64,000 nt of DNA, taken from positions 19,979,501 through 20,043,500 of the forward strand of contig NC_088308.1 of the NCBI RefSeq assembly GCF_910592395.1, read 5' to 3'. Of this stretch, positions 12,701 to 24,727 are shown one piece after another. Source of the stretch: Lineus longissimus (taxonomy: Eukaryota > Nemertea > Pilidiophora > Heteronemertea > Lineidae). A program made the position numbers and the translations under genes. The notes beneath the pieces are model-generated. The model saw only the letters and a list, made by a program, of their open reading frames with translations, was not told where the DNA came from and did not search any database. The first letter of the stretch is position 1; every line of letters starts with the position of its first letter.

Positions 12701-15700
12701 AAAGATTTTGATGATAGAGGCCGCAGGGACTTCGATGAACGGGGGCGTAAAAAGGAGGTTGATGACAGTGGGCGTAAGGATAAAGAGAAGGGGCGACAGG
12801 ATAGAGGTCGACGAGATGGAGATAGGGGTCGGGATGGTGAACGAGTGTGGGACGGAGATCGAGGAAGAGATGGAGAAAAAAGGAAGGAAGACAGAGAACG
12901 GAAAGAAGAGAAAGGCAAAGACAGTGAAAGGGAAAAGAAAAAGCCCAAGAAGGATAAAGAGGAGAAACCTGGTGCTGAGAAGGAAAATAAGAAAAAGATG
13001 AAGAAAGTAAAGAAGGGCGCCAAGGCTGGGACCCCAGAAAAGGTGCTAAAGGGAAAGAATGATTCACAGGGGGTGAAGATTGAGTCTGCTGAGGGGAAAG
13101 TTACAAGGGACGAAGCTACAAAGGTTGCGAAGAATGAGAAGACTGATTTTGCCTCTGATGAGATACAGACAATTTCGGTGATTGGTTCCTCCAGGGATCG
13201 TTACAGACGATTTGACGCACATCACTTCAAACCAAGAGCATCTGAAGCAGCTAATGCCAAGGAGCACTCTAAATCTAGCGTAGATATTGATATTAAACCT
13301 AGTGTTGATGATCTTAAACCTAAAGTCAGTGATGATCCTACACCTAGTGTTAATAGTGGGGTGGAGACTGCTGAACCGATCGCCAGTCTGCCAGTACAAA
13401 CTGATGATCTTCAAAGCCTTGAAGGTGGTAGTATCAGTAAGAGAAAGGTTGACCAGTCCCCCGAAGGGCAGCCGCCACTCAAGCAAGTCAAAGCGGAACC
13501 TCCAGAGGAGGCTAACGACAAACCTATTGACATGTTTGAGGATGAGAATGCTCCACGTGAAGAAACTGTATCCGTGCTGAAAACTGGTGCTGCAGGTGCA
13601 GTGAAGTTGAAAAAACCTAAGCTCGAGGCTGATGGAGCTCCTGTGAAAGTAAGAAAGAAAAAGATGAAGATTGAAAAGCTCTCTGGGACTGATACTGATG
13701 GCGATAACAGACAGAAGAAGGTCAAAACAAAGGTGAGGAAGCGTGAGAAACTGCCCATTGTTGATGATTCCGAGTCTAAGGTTTCCTCCACGGATGATTT
13801 TGTCAAAGTCAAAAAGGAGCCAGAGCCAGAGGATTACAGTGGTGGACGTGAACATGAAAAAAGGGTTCGCCAATACGAGAATGATGGCCATATGAAGTAT
13901 ATGAAGGAAGGACACAGGTCTAGAGAGATGGTGAAAGAGAAGCATCAAGCTTTGGAGAAAGTTAGAAGGAAAGAGAAAGTCCGTTCATCAAAGGAGAAGC
14001 AACTCGAACCTTTTGATTCAGAGACTGTTGTCAAGAAGAAACACAGGCCTAAGAAGGAACTGCCACCAGTCGACATGGAGGAAATGTTGCCAAAGAAGAA
14101 AAAGCATGAACATGGTAGTAAAAAGACTGTTAAAATTCCAAAACAAACGGTATTACGGGAACCAAGTCCTGATCTTCATCTTGAGGATGAGCCAGAGTTG
14201 GGAGAGGAGGCGATCATGGTTGATCCACCAGAGCTGTCCAAGTGGGAGAAGGAGGAATTATATGGCTCGGATATTGAACCAAGACGTTTCCAGCGGAGAG
14301 GCCAAGGCAAAATGATGCTGCCAAGGTAAGTCATGCGTGTCTTGGTTTAGACGGTTAAGTCGCTTTTTGGTGAAAGTCAGCTTGGATGTTATGGCCTTGC
14401 AAATATTGAAAACCGGGCATTTTAGTCAAAGCTTACCCCTTCTGGTCTTCCTATAGACATGATCATTTGAAACTAAAAATTTACAGTTATTTCATCCTGG
14501 ACATTTTGTTACCTGTGGGAACTGTTCTCTGCTTAATGTGGGGCTCCTGGCTTCGTACTGATTTTTGTGGTACATGTAAGCAGGCAGGCTTGTTGGTGTT
14601 TTTTGTCTCTCTAATGTAATATTTTCTAACTAATTTTTGTTAAGTCAATAACTGGGCCTACTAGTATTTTGTAGAATGTAAAATAAATCTGATGGATTAA
14701 AATTGGTGGTGCTGGAAAATCATCCTATATTACCTCCAAAATCTGTCCAATAAAGGTGGCAAATAAAATCTTTAGTGTTAAGTTTACTTAATTTGTTTTG
14801 TTTTGTAAGCTGACAGCCTCATGCTGTCCTTTCACTTGCCTGTCCTTCACAAGTTAACCTCCTTTTATAATTTGCCTACTCTGAATTCACCTGCCTGAAT
14901 TCTCAGTTCAGGCTTACAAGTCCACCTCTTCCTAGCTTAAGTAACTGAAACATTTGATGCTTTACTTTTGTCATTGTCACAAAGTATGGGCCCCAGTATT
15001 CAGTCCAATTTGTTCATACCAATTTCCAACAAAACATGTTTAAAATTCCAATCTTATAAGTTGATGTTGACTGTGATGAAAAGATGTTTCTCAGAAGTTG
15101 CCATTGATTTTTTTCCGAATTTTAAGGTGCACTGTTTGTCCTGATATCTTGGTGACCTTTAAGGTCTTTGCACCCTCTTCTTAGAAAACGGTATTTGAAA
15201 TGTCAGTTAATTTTCTCTTTGCAGATCTGTGATAGAGAGTGCCGAAAAAACGATGTCAAACAAGCCACATAAAGGAATGATGTCGGCTGTGTCTATGGTA
15301 ACATCACCTGTGAAAACGGCACCATCTGTGGTGCAGGTGGCTAAACCTGCAGAGAAAAAGGGCAAAACGGTGAGACGAGTCTTCATCGATGACGGGACTG
15401 GGGAGCGTGTAGCACAGGACAAGAAACGTGAGCATCGTCATTCTCAGGATTACACCGAGGACCCTGATAAAGGTGATTTAAGAAAGACTATCAATATCAA
15501 GCGAGATCTCAGGGAAAAGTTGAATGAACGCAAGTCTGGTGGGGATGATGATGATGATAGGTATGGGGGGTCGGATGATCTGGTGGGTTTAGAAAGTGAT
15601 ATTGTGACGAAGAAAAAGGAGAAAAAGATCTCCATGAAGCGTGATGTAAGTATGGAAGAGCAGGAGAAGCGTGGCTGGCAGGCTGAGCGGGCATCCCAGG

Positions 15701-15975
15701 AATCTGATTCTGGGGATATTCGCCTCAGCACAATTAGTAGCAGTCGTCAGATCGAACGTAAAGTGTCGCTTCTCGACGAGGCTAATTTTGAACCAGATTA
15801 TAACGAATCAGACTCTGCATCAAGTCAATCCCCTGCGAGAGTCAAGTCGTCGTCCAAGCGCAGCCCAAGTGAGGAGAGACACAGGGAAAAGAAACACAAA
15901 CACAAGAAGCACAAGAAACACAAACATAAACATCATAAGAAGCATAAACATAAACATGATAAGGAACAGGACTAG
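756..15975 (+). CDS. RBBP6: E3 ubiquitin-protein ligase RBBP6 (DWNN, zinc knuckle, RING, RS-rich)
   Basis: Coding exons: 756-927, 1315-1405, 1691-1721, 6979-7023, 7306-7394, 7692-7782, 8041-8189, 8485-8663, 9020-9416, 9675-9908, 10171-10400, 10627-10765, 11051-11194, 11419-12222, 12529-14325, 15225-15975. All introns are GT-AG, phases agree throughout, and the product is 1780 aa (human about 1790). Domains in order: ubiquitin-like DWNN (about 1-80, starting MSVVYYKF); CCHC zinc knuckle (C156-X2-C159-X4-H164-X4-C169); RING/U-box (C259-X2-C262, C274/C275, C280-X2-C283, C296-X2-C299); proline-rich stretch; RS-rich segment (about 650-880); lysine/glutamate-rich region; and a tail with FEPDYNESDS, a motif also near the human C terminus, then a Lys/His-rich end. 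In the family it is a nuclear E3 ligase tied to mRNA 3'-end processing and to p53/Rb regulation. No separate Rb- or p53-binding segment can be pointed to. The start fits the conserved DWNN N terminus. Confidence 0.95.
1722..6978 (+). other. RBBP6 intron 3, 5.3 kb, with possible short-isoform terminus
   Basis: This is much the longest RBBP6 intron and separates the DWNN-coding exons from the rest. If the exon 3 donor is not used, the frame continues for 22 codons to a TAG at 1788-1790. Candidate AATAAA poly(A) signals are at 2681, 2921, 3102 and 5439; the last two are followed by T- or TG-rich DNA. G runs occur at 3917-3928 and 4298-4309. No other exon or element was recognised. The open frames here (for example 4566-4841 and 6208-6444) have no recognisable domain. 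Confidence 0.5.
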
Positions 15976-18900
15976 GCCTAATCAAAAATGAACTTGCTAG
16001 ATTTCACTCCAGGAAGTAGTTTTGCTCTATTCATACGTGTATCAAAATTGCATCCAAGTTTGGGTACTATTTCGTCACTCCGTCTAATTCTAACTTGCTG
16101 CATTTGTGTAACCCTACTGTACACGTAATTAAGGAACTTTTCATCCTTGGGCCAAATTGATATATGTTTCTTGGATGTACCTCTGTGTTCAAACACTGCA
16201 GAGCCCCCTTCCTAGTGAATAAAAACTTCTAAATATCTAACCAAATTTCCATTTCAATATTGCATATTGAAATATTGAATTGCAGTAAGCTACATATATA
16301 TTAAAGACAGACCAATAAACAGGATGAGGCCAAGAAAACCGGTGTCCAATGCAATTTGAACAAATCTTGAATATGAATTGAAGAGCAGCAATGGGTTGGT
16401 TTTTGGTGATTGTACTGTACTGTTATTGATTGTCTTCTAAATAAGAGACAGAATGAGATTTTGACAAATTCGGTGACACTTATGAAAAGAGAGCCGCTGG
16501 TGTCGCGCTGGTTTAATGCTGATATCTGTAACTTTGATGAATTGAGAGATTTGCCTCAGCAAGTACTGGGTACTGAGTGCTGAGACACATTCCTATTGCT
16601 TCATTTTGGGAGCAACTGAAATTTTGTACATAGCATTATTACTGGACACTGAGCCTAGTATATGTTGATTTTGTTATCCATTTATTTTGTATGTATATAT
16701 TTATTGATAAAAAAAAAACCTCAGAAGGATATGGTAAGCTTTTCGTTTCATTTCTCACGAAGGATCACCGGAGTGGATTAATAAATCTTCTGCAGTTCAT
16801 ATGGCACATGAGGATCGTGGACTTGATGCCATTGTGCACAGGAAACCTGCCCTCGCTATGTGGGGTGAATTTAGGCCTAGGAAAGTAGGCTAAGGTGTGG
16901 GGAGACGAGTCGGTTCACTGAAGGGTTACACTGTGCATTCAGTTGGAAATGCCACCTGAATGTTTGGCATCAAGTATTGGTCATGATTCATCTCAATCAA
17001 TCTATGACAACCATTCGGTGTTTCATGCTGAATGCACTGCTGACCTATTTTGCCTACTTTGGATGTGTTGTGAATATACTTGTCTTATTTTGTAGTCTTG
17101 TCTTGTAGCACCGGTACTGAATGGGGACATGATATATTTTAGTTGTACATATTGCATTGTGTAATCAAAGTGTAGTAGATACATGTATATTAATATAACA
17201 ATGTGATGGGGTTTTCTATTCTGGGGTGATGTGGTTCATTTGTGCTTGGGGGCTGATATCTTCATACACATGTTTGTATACTGTGATGATTCGTGCCCCT
17301 TTATTTATTACAGAAGAAGTTGACTGTACTTTAGGTGCCATTTGATTTAGAATAACTTGCTATATTTTTTCTTTCTTCCAAATAACACTCAACTACTAAC
17401 TTCTTTATGCACTTGAAGAACTAAGCAATCTTATTTTGTGTGATGCATTTATTTTGGAGAGGAGGATAATTTTAACTCGAGTTTGGCATTAAAGTTTGGC
17501 CATCTTGGTTGATAATTAATTGTCTGCTGGAATACTGCATTCCCAGAATATTTCATTGATTTTTCATTTTCACATGGCAACATTTGGAGAAGGGGGGGGG
17601 GGTTACTGGCTCTTGAACTTATACTTGATGGGGAGGGGGAGCATGACTCTGAAAGTTCAATTCCCATGTTTGGAGTGCATTTCCTCTGTCTTTTTTCGAC
17701 CTTCCACTTGATATGTCTTCAAATTATTTTCTGTATTAATTTCTTCTTTGTCTACTTGTATTTTGTTGCTATAGTTATTCGTGTGCCACTGTGTCTTTAA
17801 ATTAAGGGAGAAAGCCTAAATTACTCATGAATATCTTTGGTCATACTCAAGACATCAGCACAGTTGGAATAGTAAATTACAGTCATTGGAGGGTCTTTGA
17901 CAATTAACTGGGACTGGGGTGTAAAATGCACAGGGAGGTGTGAAGTTTACAGGTACTGGTACATGTATATGTGTTTGTTTCATTTTGTTTGCTATAATTG
18001 GTTGAGATCGGTACACAGTACCAATTGGAGGACAGGACATGGAGTCAAGCGGCTGGAGGATCAGCCTTGTAGATTGCTGAAGGAATAAAGACCACAATGA
18101 ATTTAATTGAAAAAATAATGACTTATTCACTTTCTTGTCTTGTTTTGTTGGACTCTGTAAAATAGCCATTTTCAGTACTTCAGGGACAAAAAGAACCAAT
18201 TGCACCCAATTCTTGGTTCCAACTATTAGGAGTAACAATTGTAGCCAATGCCATTTCCAGCGGCTATTGACCAACCTGCTCTTCCAGGTATTTGGAGGGG
18301 TCTCAGCTACCTTATTTGGTGCAATACCACTAGTTCTTCCATCCCCTGAAGTTAGTGCAGTGGCTTACTGAATCCTGATGGACTTCAGAGCTTGCCACAA
18401 CATGCATTGATCATGTGCCCCTGCTGAAAAGGAATAACTGGGATGGAAACTCCTTCAATATCATGACCTTGAAGCATTTGACTAAAGGACATGCATAAGG
18501 CTGGGGTTCTTGGACAATTTGCCCAACAAAAGTCCTCTCCCAGGCTCTTCGAAAGTTCTTGACACCAACTGGAGAACACAGAACCTTTATTGATTGATGG
18601 ACAATCTCAAAGTTTTCATTCCACTTTTTCTCATCCCATCGTTCCTGGAGGACCAATCCTGAACACTTGCACATCACTTGATGTGATTGTATATTTGGGA
18701 GGGATCAAAAGGCCTGCTTAGAGAGGATGGGATACCTGGTTATTTTGAAATGGACCTTAGATCAAAAGGATATGTCAACAAATAATTTGATAACCCCCCC
18801 CCCCCCTCAAAACATTGGTACATTCAGTGCCATCGCTTTTGGCCTGTTACTATAAAGTCGGTTAGGAGCCATCACCGCTTTCTCGACCGTATGGAAAACA

Positions 18901-19205
18901 GTACCGTTACAGAAGGCACCAGCTGAATATCTTGCCACTTGAGTTGAACTGGCTGATGATAATATTGCTGCCTTTGTCTGCGTCTCTACTAAGTATCCAT
19001 GTTTGCGCTTCGAGGGTTGCAAATTGTCTGATGCACAAACCTGCGTTGGAAAATAAATTTCAAGAAGACTCTGCTCCTAGTTTACAAAATTAGATTTTTT
19101 TCAGATGAAAAAAGAAACAAACATGCAATTGAAATGAATAAATATAACAAATACCAAAGCCGATAGAATACGTTTGTAACCCAATATATCTATCTAAACG
19201 GCTAA
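15976..19205. other. RBBP6 3' UTR and downstream intergenic DNA
   Basis: The RBBP6 3' UTR starts here. Candidate poly(A) signals (AATAAA) are at 16218-16223, 16314-16319 and 18084-18089; which is used is unknown. An 11-G run (17592-17602) and a 13-C run (18794-18806) are present. Open frames on both strands are short and have no recognisable domain. Nothing else was identified. Confidence 0.5.
16218..16319 (+). terminator. Candidate RBBP6 poly(A) signals
   Basis: Two AATAAA hexamers at 16218-16223 and 16314-16319 lie 243 and 339 bp after the RBBP6 stop codon and are the nearest candidates for 3'-end formation. Cleavage sites cannot be seen in the sequence. Confidence 0.4.
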
Positions 19206-19614
19206 TCACCAAAGCATGAACCAATAACGAGCGACAAGCTCAATAAAGAGCGAATTCGTCTTTGAGTGCACCTTGGTGTACTCGTAGTTCCGTGTGAAAT
19301 GTATTGACAGTGCTAAGCTAACGCGCGTCAAACGGAGGCAATACCGCCAGAAGTTCAGTATGCGTGTGGCATAAAGACCATTTTCGGATCGGACGTGTCG
19401 GCGCATTTCACAATGTCGCAATACAGAGCGCCAGGGATGTGTTGCGTCTTCCATTCCTCGAGCCGCTCCGTTTTGTCAAAGGACTATGCCAAGAGGCGTC
19501 CAGAATACGCAACTTAGGATCGCCTAGTCTCTCTTCATTGATCTTAATATGATCCTGAAGAAACTTGGCAGACACTAACGGAGGGCACTCCTCTTTTTCC
19601 CAACTGGACCACGT
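19206..19614 (-). pseudogene. Decayed MPST-like (sulfurtransferase) pseudogene
   Basis: Read on the minus strand from 19614, the translation aligns with the N-terminal half of the intact MPST nearby. A first block (WEKEECPPLVSAKFL... then RLGDPKLRILDASWHSP) matches WEKEQYPPLVTAKWL...NLGDSKVRILDGSWHLP. After a 1-base frameshift near 19470 the next frame gives LEEWKTQHIPGALYCD and CADTSDP, matching LVEWRTDHIPGSFFFD and CADKSDP. A third frame ends with ARYWFM, matching PRVWFM. Lesions: ACG where the intact gene has the internal Met of MWDGWEKE, at least two frame changes, and in-frame stops. Nothing matching the catalytic C-terminal half was found downstream. About half the residues in the best block agree, so this is an old inverted duplicate. 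A divergent functional exon with sequencing errors is less likely. Confidence 0.75.
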
Positions 19615-20138
19615 TATTTCGATGCGCGATCAACGATTTATGATATAGTTAATGTTGCGTGCAACAAGTAAGGACAGGTTGTGGTTGTGACTTTGTCCTC
19701 ATGACCAGTTTGGGATGAATAGAAAGATGGAATCACTCCCAATGCAACACAGTCATGATGTTGATTCTTCTTCTTCAATTTCTTCTTCTTCGCCCGCCTT
19801 CACCCGGCACTTGGAGTTGTATTCTCCAGGGTTTCTTCCTCCTCTTCAAGGCGGGATGAGTGTCTGCGTGCCACTACGAATTGGTGCCAATCGGGTTTAT
19901 TGCCAAGTGACGCCTTCAAGCATTGGAAGAGTCCATTGCAAGCTACGCTTATTTCCACCACTGTGTGAGAGTGTGTAGTGCAAGCACATTCAAGACGTTG
20001 GTCGAATGTGTTCCAAATCACAATTGAGCGCAGTCAAATTTTCCCGCCAGTGCGTTTCATGGTTGTGATTTTCATGCCATGCGATAGGCGTCCCTACCAG
20101 GAGGAATAAACGATAGGACGGCGATAGGAACACCAGGG
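19615..20138. promoter_or_regulatory. Head-to-head interval and probable MPST promoter
   Basis: This 0.5-kb interval separates the pseudogene from the MPST start codon and should hold the MPST promoter and 5' UTR. An E2F-like motif (TTTCCCGCC, 20040-20048) lies about 90 bp before the start. A 264-bp plus-strand open frame at 19715-19978 is serine-rich at its start and has no recognisable domain; I do not call it a gene. Confidence 0.4.
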
Positions 20139-22833
20139 ATGCGCTGTTTACTGCTTCAGTTCGGAGTGAGGGCGTGGAGTAGGCCGGTTCTGTCGATTAG
20201 CAGACAAGTCAGGTTGATCCCGTGCCGAAATATGTGGGACGGATGGGAGAAGGAACAGTACCCACCCTTGGTTACTGCCAAGTGGCTGCACGAATATGTC
20301 GATGCCAACAAGGACAACCTGGGTGATTCTAAAGTCCGGATTCTTGACGGCTCTTGGCACTTGCCATTCACTGGGCGCAAAGGTTTGGTGGAATGGAGGA
20401 CGGACCACATTCCTGGCTCGTTCTTTTTCGATCTCGATGATTGCGCGGATAAATCTGATCCGGCGGCGGAGCACATGATGCCGTCTGCTGAACAATTTGA
20501 AGAATACGTCGGGAAATTAGGAATAAATAATGACTCCCATGTGGTTGTCTATGACAATAATTATACTTTCGGGATGTTTTCTGCCCCAAGAGTTTGGTTT
20601 ATGTTCAAAGTTTTCGGCCATGACCGTGTCTCTATCTTAGATGGAGGACTACCGGCTTGGATGGATAAAACAAATATGTTAGTAACGGATGATGTCCCAA
20701 CAATAAAACCTGAGACATTTAAAGCTAATTTTCGGCCAGAGATGGTGAAAAGTTTTGAAGATGTCGAGACAAGTATTCGAGAGAAGGAGGATGATCCGGA
20801 TAAAGTGTTTCAGCTCGTCGATGCCAGGCCTGCCGGAAGGTTCAATGGAACCGCGCCAGAGCCACGAATAGGTATTTGAAAATATCTTTAACCCTTTCTC
20901 GCCAAAAACAGTGTTTTGTTGGCATCTTCTTTCAGATTCGATTTTTTAAAGAAAATCTGGCTCTTTTAAGTTTTTGATTTCATGCCCTTGTTCTTAGAGG
21001 AACTTGGAAAGTGCTTCCGTTTACTCCTCATCCAAGATGGCCGCCGTGGCAGCCATATTGAGTTACGTTTTTCGACGTTGCTCGTTGATTCTCTGCAGGG
21101 AGCTGTAATTTTGACCATTTGTGCTTGATTCGACATGCACTCCGCCATTGGATGAAATGCATTAAGGTTTCAATGGTTCTCCATTGAAAACTACTGACCC
21201 GCATGCGTTGGCTTATTATGGCCTACGTAATGTTACCATATATAGATGTATATGGTGCGTATGCCTCCAAACTTTTAATGCAATTCATGATTTCTACTTA
21301 CTCATAATTGTGTAAGCAGTTGTCAAACAAAATTTTACCAGCTCCAGCTGTTATAAATGCATGCACCATGTAATTGTAATGTCAGTCACGTCAACAATGA
21401 TGAATATTACGGTTCAGCTTTAAGGGAAATTCCTTCTCGTTTGCGTACGGCATTTCTTTATCTAATCATTTATATCTACATCTTAATTATTTCCGCCATA
21501 AGGTTGGCAAGATGATTGGCGATCCATGGCCACTGGTCAGAGGGTCGAGGAGATTTGGGATTCTTCAGTTTAAATTAACTTTTAACCACTCGCTTTCAAT
21601 TTCCTTTTTAGGTATAAAACCCGGCCACGTCCTTGGAGCGCAAAATATCCCATTCAGCTTCCTAATGAACGCAACTACAAAAAGAGTCAAAGGAACCAAG
21701 GAGTCGTTAGAGAAGATATTTGAAGGTGTCATGCTTTACAAGCCCGTCACAGTTATGTGCGGATCAGGTAAACCTAATTCGCCAATTTTCTCAAGTAACG
21801 TTCTGGGCCTTCCAGTCGCCCTCACAGCTTCTGCTGTATGGTGGTATGAAATGTGCGGTTCAGCTTTAATTGATCAGCCCCAGGTAGAGAAAATGGGAGA
21901 TATGCTGAGCTTACCAGACTACTGTAGGCGGTGGGAGTATGAGCTATATGAATGTACCTTTCTGCCTTCCTTTACACCTAAACGTAAACAACGCATATAG
22001 CACCATTGATCAGTTGATATGTGGGGAAATCTACTTCAAAACTTTCATTGACTACACTCCCCAGGCAGTGGTGTTGGTCGAACACTTCAGCACTGCAGAG
22101 AAGATTCTGTTCACTCTGATCGACTCTTGTCGTTGAAGAGGCTTCTTGCTGTTCATTTGCTTGAACGACGCCACTGCTTTGGGAGTGTTACATGATTGAC
22201 CGGCGCGGTGGCACTGGATGGCAGCCTGACGGACACATGGCTAATCGTGTTGTTTGTAGATATTGGCCATCAAAGTGATATAGAATAGAATAATTACAAA
22301 TATATATAATGGGGGCGTTACGCTCTGATGCTAATATTACATTACTTGTAGTTTGGTATCTCATACTCTGTACATCGTCGAGCCGTCCTAATAAAGCAAC
22401 CTTCTGTAGGTAGGTGCGCTGATGCGTGGGTGGAAGACCAACAGATTATTCTACAAAATATGAGTTTTCTATGCATCGTTTCCATCTAGAACTATCTGAG
22501 ACTATCTTTTATTGATACTTTTACGGATAATTAAGTATATTCATCTTGATCATGATTGCCCGAACCACTCGTCCAAACTTGGATTACCTACATCAGATCT
22601 AAATTCATGACCATATAGATGGGAGTGGTGGTCTCCGGTGGGTTTCTTGTTATCCAATTATAATATTTTAGGTCTCGTTATGCAAGCATCACTTTTCACT
22701 TGCAGGAGTAACCGCCTGCAACTTAGCCTTCGCCCTGCATCTTCTGAAAGTGAAGGATGTATCTCTGTACGATGGAAGTTGGATGGAGTGGTTTCAGCGA
22801 GCCAAGCATGACATGAAAGTTCTCAAGAAATAA
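20139..22833 (+). CDS. MPST: 3-mercaptopyruvate sulfurtransferase (two rhodanese domains)
   Basis: Exons 20139-20871, 21612-21767 and 22706-22833 join in phase to 338 aa, close to the family's roughly 300 plus a leader. The enzyme moves sulfur from 3-mercaptopyruvate to thiol acceptors and contributes to H2S production. The N-terminal rhodanese fold (about 40-180) carries LDGSW (Asp70) and DHIPG (His90). The C-terminal fold carries GRFNG (Arg234), EPR (Arg243) and the catalytic loop C294-G-S-G-V-T. CGSGVT is the mercaptopyruvate type; thiosulfate sulfurtransferases have CRKGVT. The first 31 residues are Arg-rich and lack acidic residues, like a mitochondrial leader; starting at Met32 would give a cytosolic form of 307 aa. 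Its decayed relative lies head to head 0.5 kb upstream. Intron 2 stays open for 76 codons past the exon 2 donor. Confidence 0.93.
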
Positions 22834-23158
22834 CAGACGCCGGAGTCAAGGGAAAATACATGAACTGCTATCATAAGCCTGCAGTATGAGCTCTATAGGA
22901 TAGTTAACCGGCAAGGAAGCAGTATGTCTACCTTGCCCCGTGTACTGAAACTTGTTAGACTCTTCCATGCAATGATCTCTGAACAGCTCAGTCAGCTGAA
23001 ACTGGTTTGCCAGAGAAACACCACATAGGTAACCACAACAGTAAAGGCATCATACCAGCTGCTGGAGGTACAGTTATAGTCAAAAGAAACATAGCGTACA
23101 GTGATACCGATACTTGATACTGAATGAACAAGAACTCAATCTTATTCTACTTTTGTAA

Positions 23159-23408
23159 TGACGTCACGATAACTCTCATTCTTCTTGCATTTAAGCCCAT
23201 TTCCTTTTTGATATTCGGACGAATGTAATACTGGTACTTATCATTGTTAACATCAGTCATGTAAATTTCGTTATTAAATCGTTGTCCATGTTGATTTTGG
23301 TCTTTCTGATGTTGCCTTTTGTGTTTGGACGAAGAGATCTGATGCAAATAATATTTCAGTAAAACAGGTAATTATGAATCCTAACTGGTCCTTAAAATTG
23401 TGACGTCA
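23159..23408. promoter_or_regulatory. Pair of CRE (TGACGTCA) palindromes
   Basis: Perfect 8-bp CREB/ATF palindromes lie at 23159-23166 and 23401-23408. They are 1.3-1.6 kb before the LamG/PAN start codon and just after MPST. Function is inferred from the motif only. Confidence 0.3.
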
Positions 23409-23477
23409 CCATACCGAGTTTACAGTAATGGCGCGGCATGACACTCCGGTAACTCCTTCAAGCAGTGTAAGATAACT

Positions 23478-23499
23478 GGGGGGGGGGGGGGGGGGGGGG
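23478..23499. repeat. Uninterrupted run of 22 G
   Basis: This is the longest of nine G or C homopolymers of 11 or more bases in the window. It could fold as a quadruplex, and its exact length may be a sequencing artefact. Confidence 0.85.
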
Positions 23500-23933
23500 C
23501 GTGAGTATGTGCCATACGATTCCACTCCACGAGCATTCGACAGGCAGGACTAATGTTCAAGGGAAGAGCTTTACAGTGGTGTAACAGTCTTGGTTGTTCC
23601 CCATCAGTGTTTCCATACAACAGCCAGCTGCATGCAGCTGAGAGACCATGGGGGACACAGAATAACATCTGTTTTCTAGCTGCGGAAACACTCAAAAACA
23701 TTACACAGGGAACCGTGTACACTCGGGACGCAGTGTATCGGCCTCACCTTCCCCACCACCAACATTAAGGTAATATGAATAGGGCGAATGGACTGCCTCG
23801 GGCGTCTAGGAAACATGCTGTTCGTAGCTTAACCGTGGCGGGGACTGTATGTAGTGGGTGATGCGGACGGTTTTAAGAAGTTGCCCCTTTCCATAACCTA
23901 GCATCCTGAACCTGGTCTACACTGGCTCCCTTT

Positions 23934-24043
23934 AAACGTAGCCGGGGAACATGTATCTTGATTGAAGATGCAAAGACCTTGGTGGTCAAACGTAGCAGGG
24001 GTACATGTATATCTTGATTAAAGATGCAAAAACCTTTGTGGTC
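23934..24043. repeat. Imperfect two-unit tandem repeat (54 + 56 bp)
   Basis: Units at 23934-23987 and 23988-24043 both begin AAACGTAGC and share the blocks CTTGAT, AAGATGCAAA and GTGGTC, with a few substitutions and a 2-bp insertion in the second. Confidence 0.8.
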
Positions 24044-24727
24044 AAGATGATCACCTAGTGGAATTCAAAGCGCTACCATGGCAATCCGTAAAGAAGCAAA
24101 AATGGTTCGCTTCCAATTAAGAATAGTCTCCCGTGCCTTCCAAAGTGACATGTTGATTTCCTGTTCGTGACAGTAAGACGTTCTGCAAACGTTTCCGGGC
24201 GATAGTGATTGGATGGTGCTAATGTGGTCGATGGATTCTATTTGCCATCACTTCAGCTCTAAAATCGGTTCGTGTTGGGCTGGGGTCTTAGGTCTCCTGC
24301 CGGGCTAGCTTATGTCGCAATGCTGACGGCGAATTCAAAGACCACTGGCCGCAGAGTCTCTAAGGCGCTTGAAGAGCAACCGGACCAATATCGTACATTC
24401 CTACTTCAGCCGTAAGATTGATACCACCAAAAACGATAAAGCCTTTGATTATTTATTCTTGATCCGACCGAAGTTTACAAATTTGTGAGACAAACGATCA
24501 TAACTCGGAGGATAGGAATATTAGCCACTTTGTACCAGGCTCCCGAGGTGAGCCGATTTCAGTCGACCATGGATCTTCCTAAGGGAGCGGGACATTATGC
24601 TGAATGCGCTACAACCGTATAGTGCCGTATAAACTTGGTAACCCCCCCCCCCCCACAGGAGAAGTTGAGACGCATTGGGAGAGGACCATTCGTCGTCGGC
24701 TCACGTGTACAGTTTCCCCTCGTTAGG

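Larger units (their letters stand above)
22834..24727. other. Intergenic DNA between MPST and the LamG/PAN gene
   Basis: This interval holds the MPST 3' UTR and the upstream region of the next gene. Full CRE palindromes (TGACGTCA) occur at 23159-23166 and 23401-23408, a 22-G run at 23478-23499, a two-copy tandem repeat at 23934-24043, and a 13-C run at 24642-24654 about 75 bp before the next start codon. No further coding exon was recognised. Confidence 0.5.

Noticed and set aside
12615-13948. Large overlapping minus-strand open frames opposite RBBP6 exon 15
   Set aside because: The plus-strand frame continues RBBP6 in phase and encodes its expected Lys/Glu-rich region. The antisense frames follow from codon bias.
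18807-19022. Minus-strand frame downstream of the MPST relic, considered as its missing C-terminal half
   Set aside because: It lacks any trace of the CGSGVT loop, GRF or EPR motifs and does not align with exons 2-3 of the intact gene.
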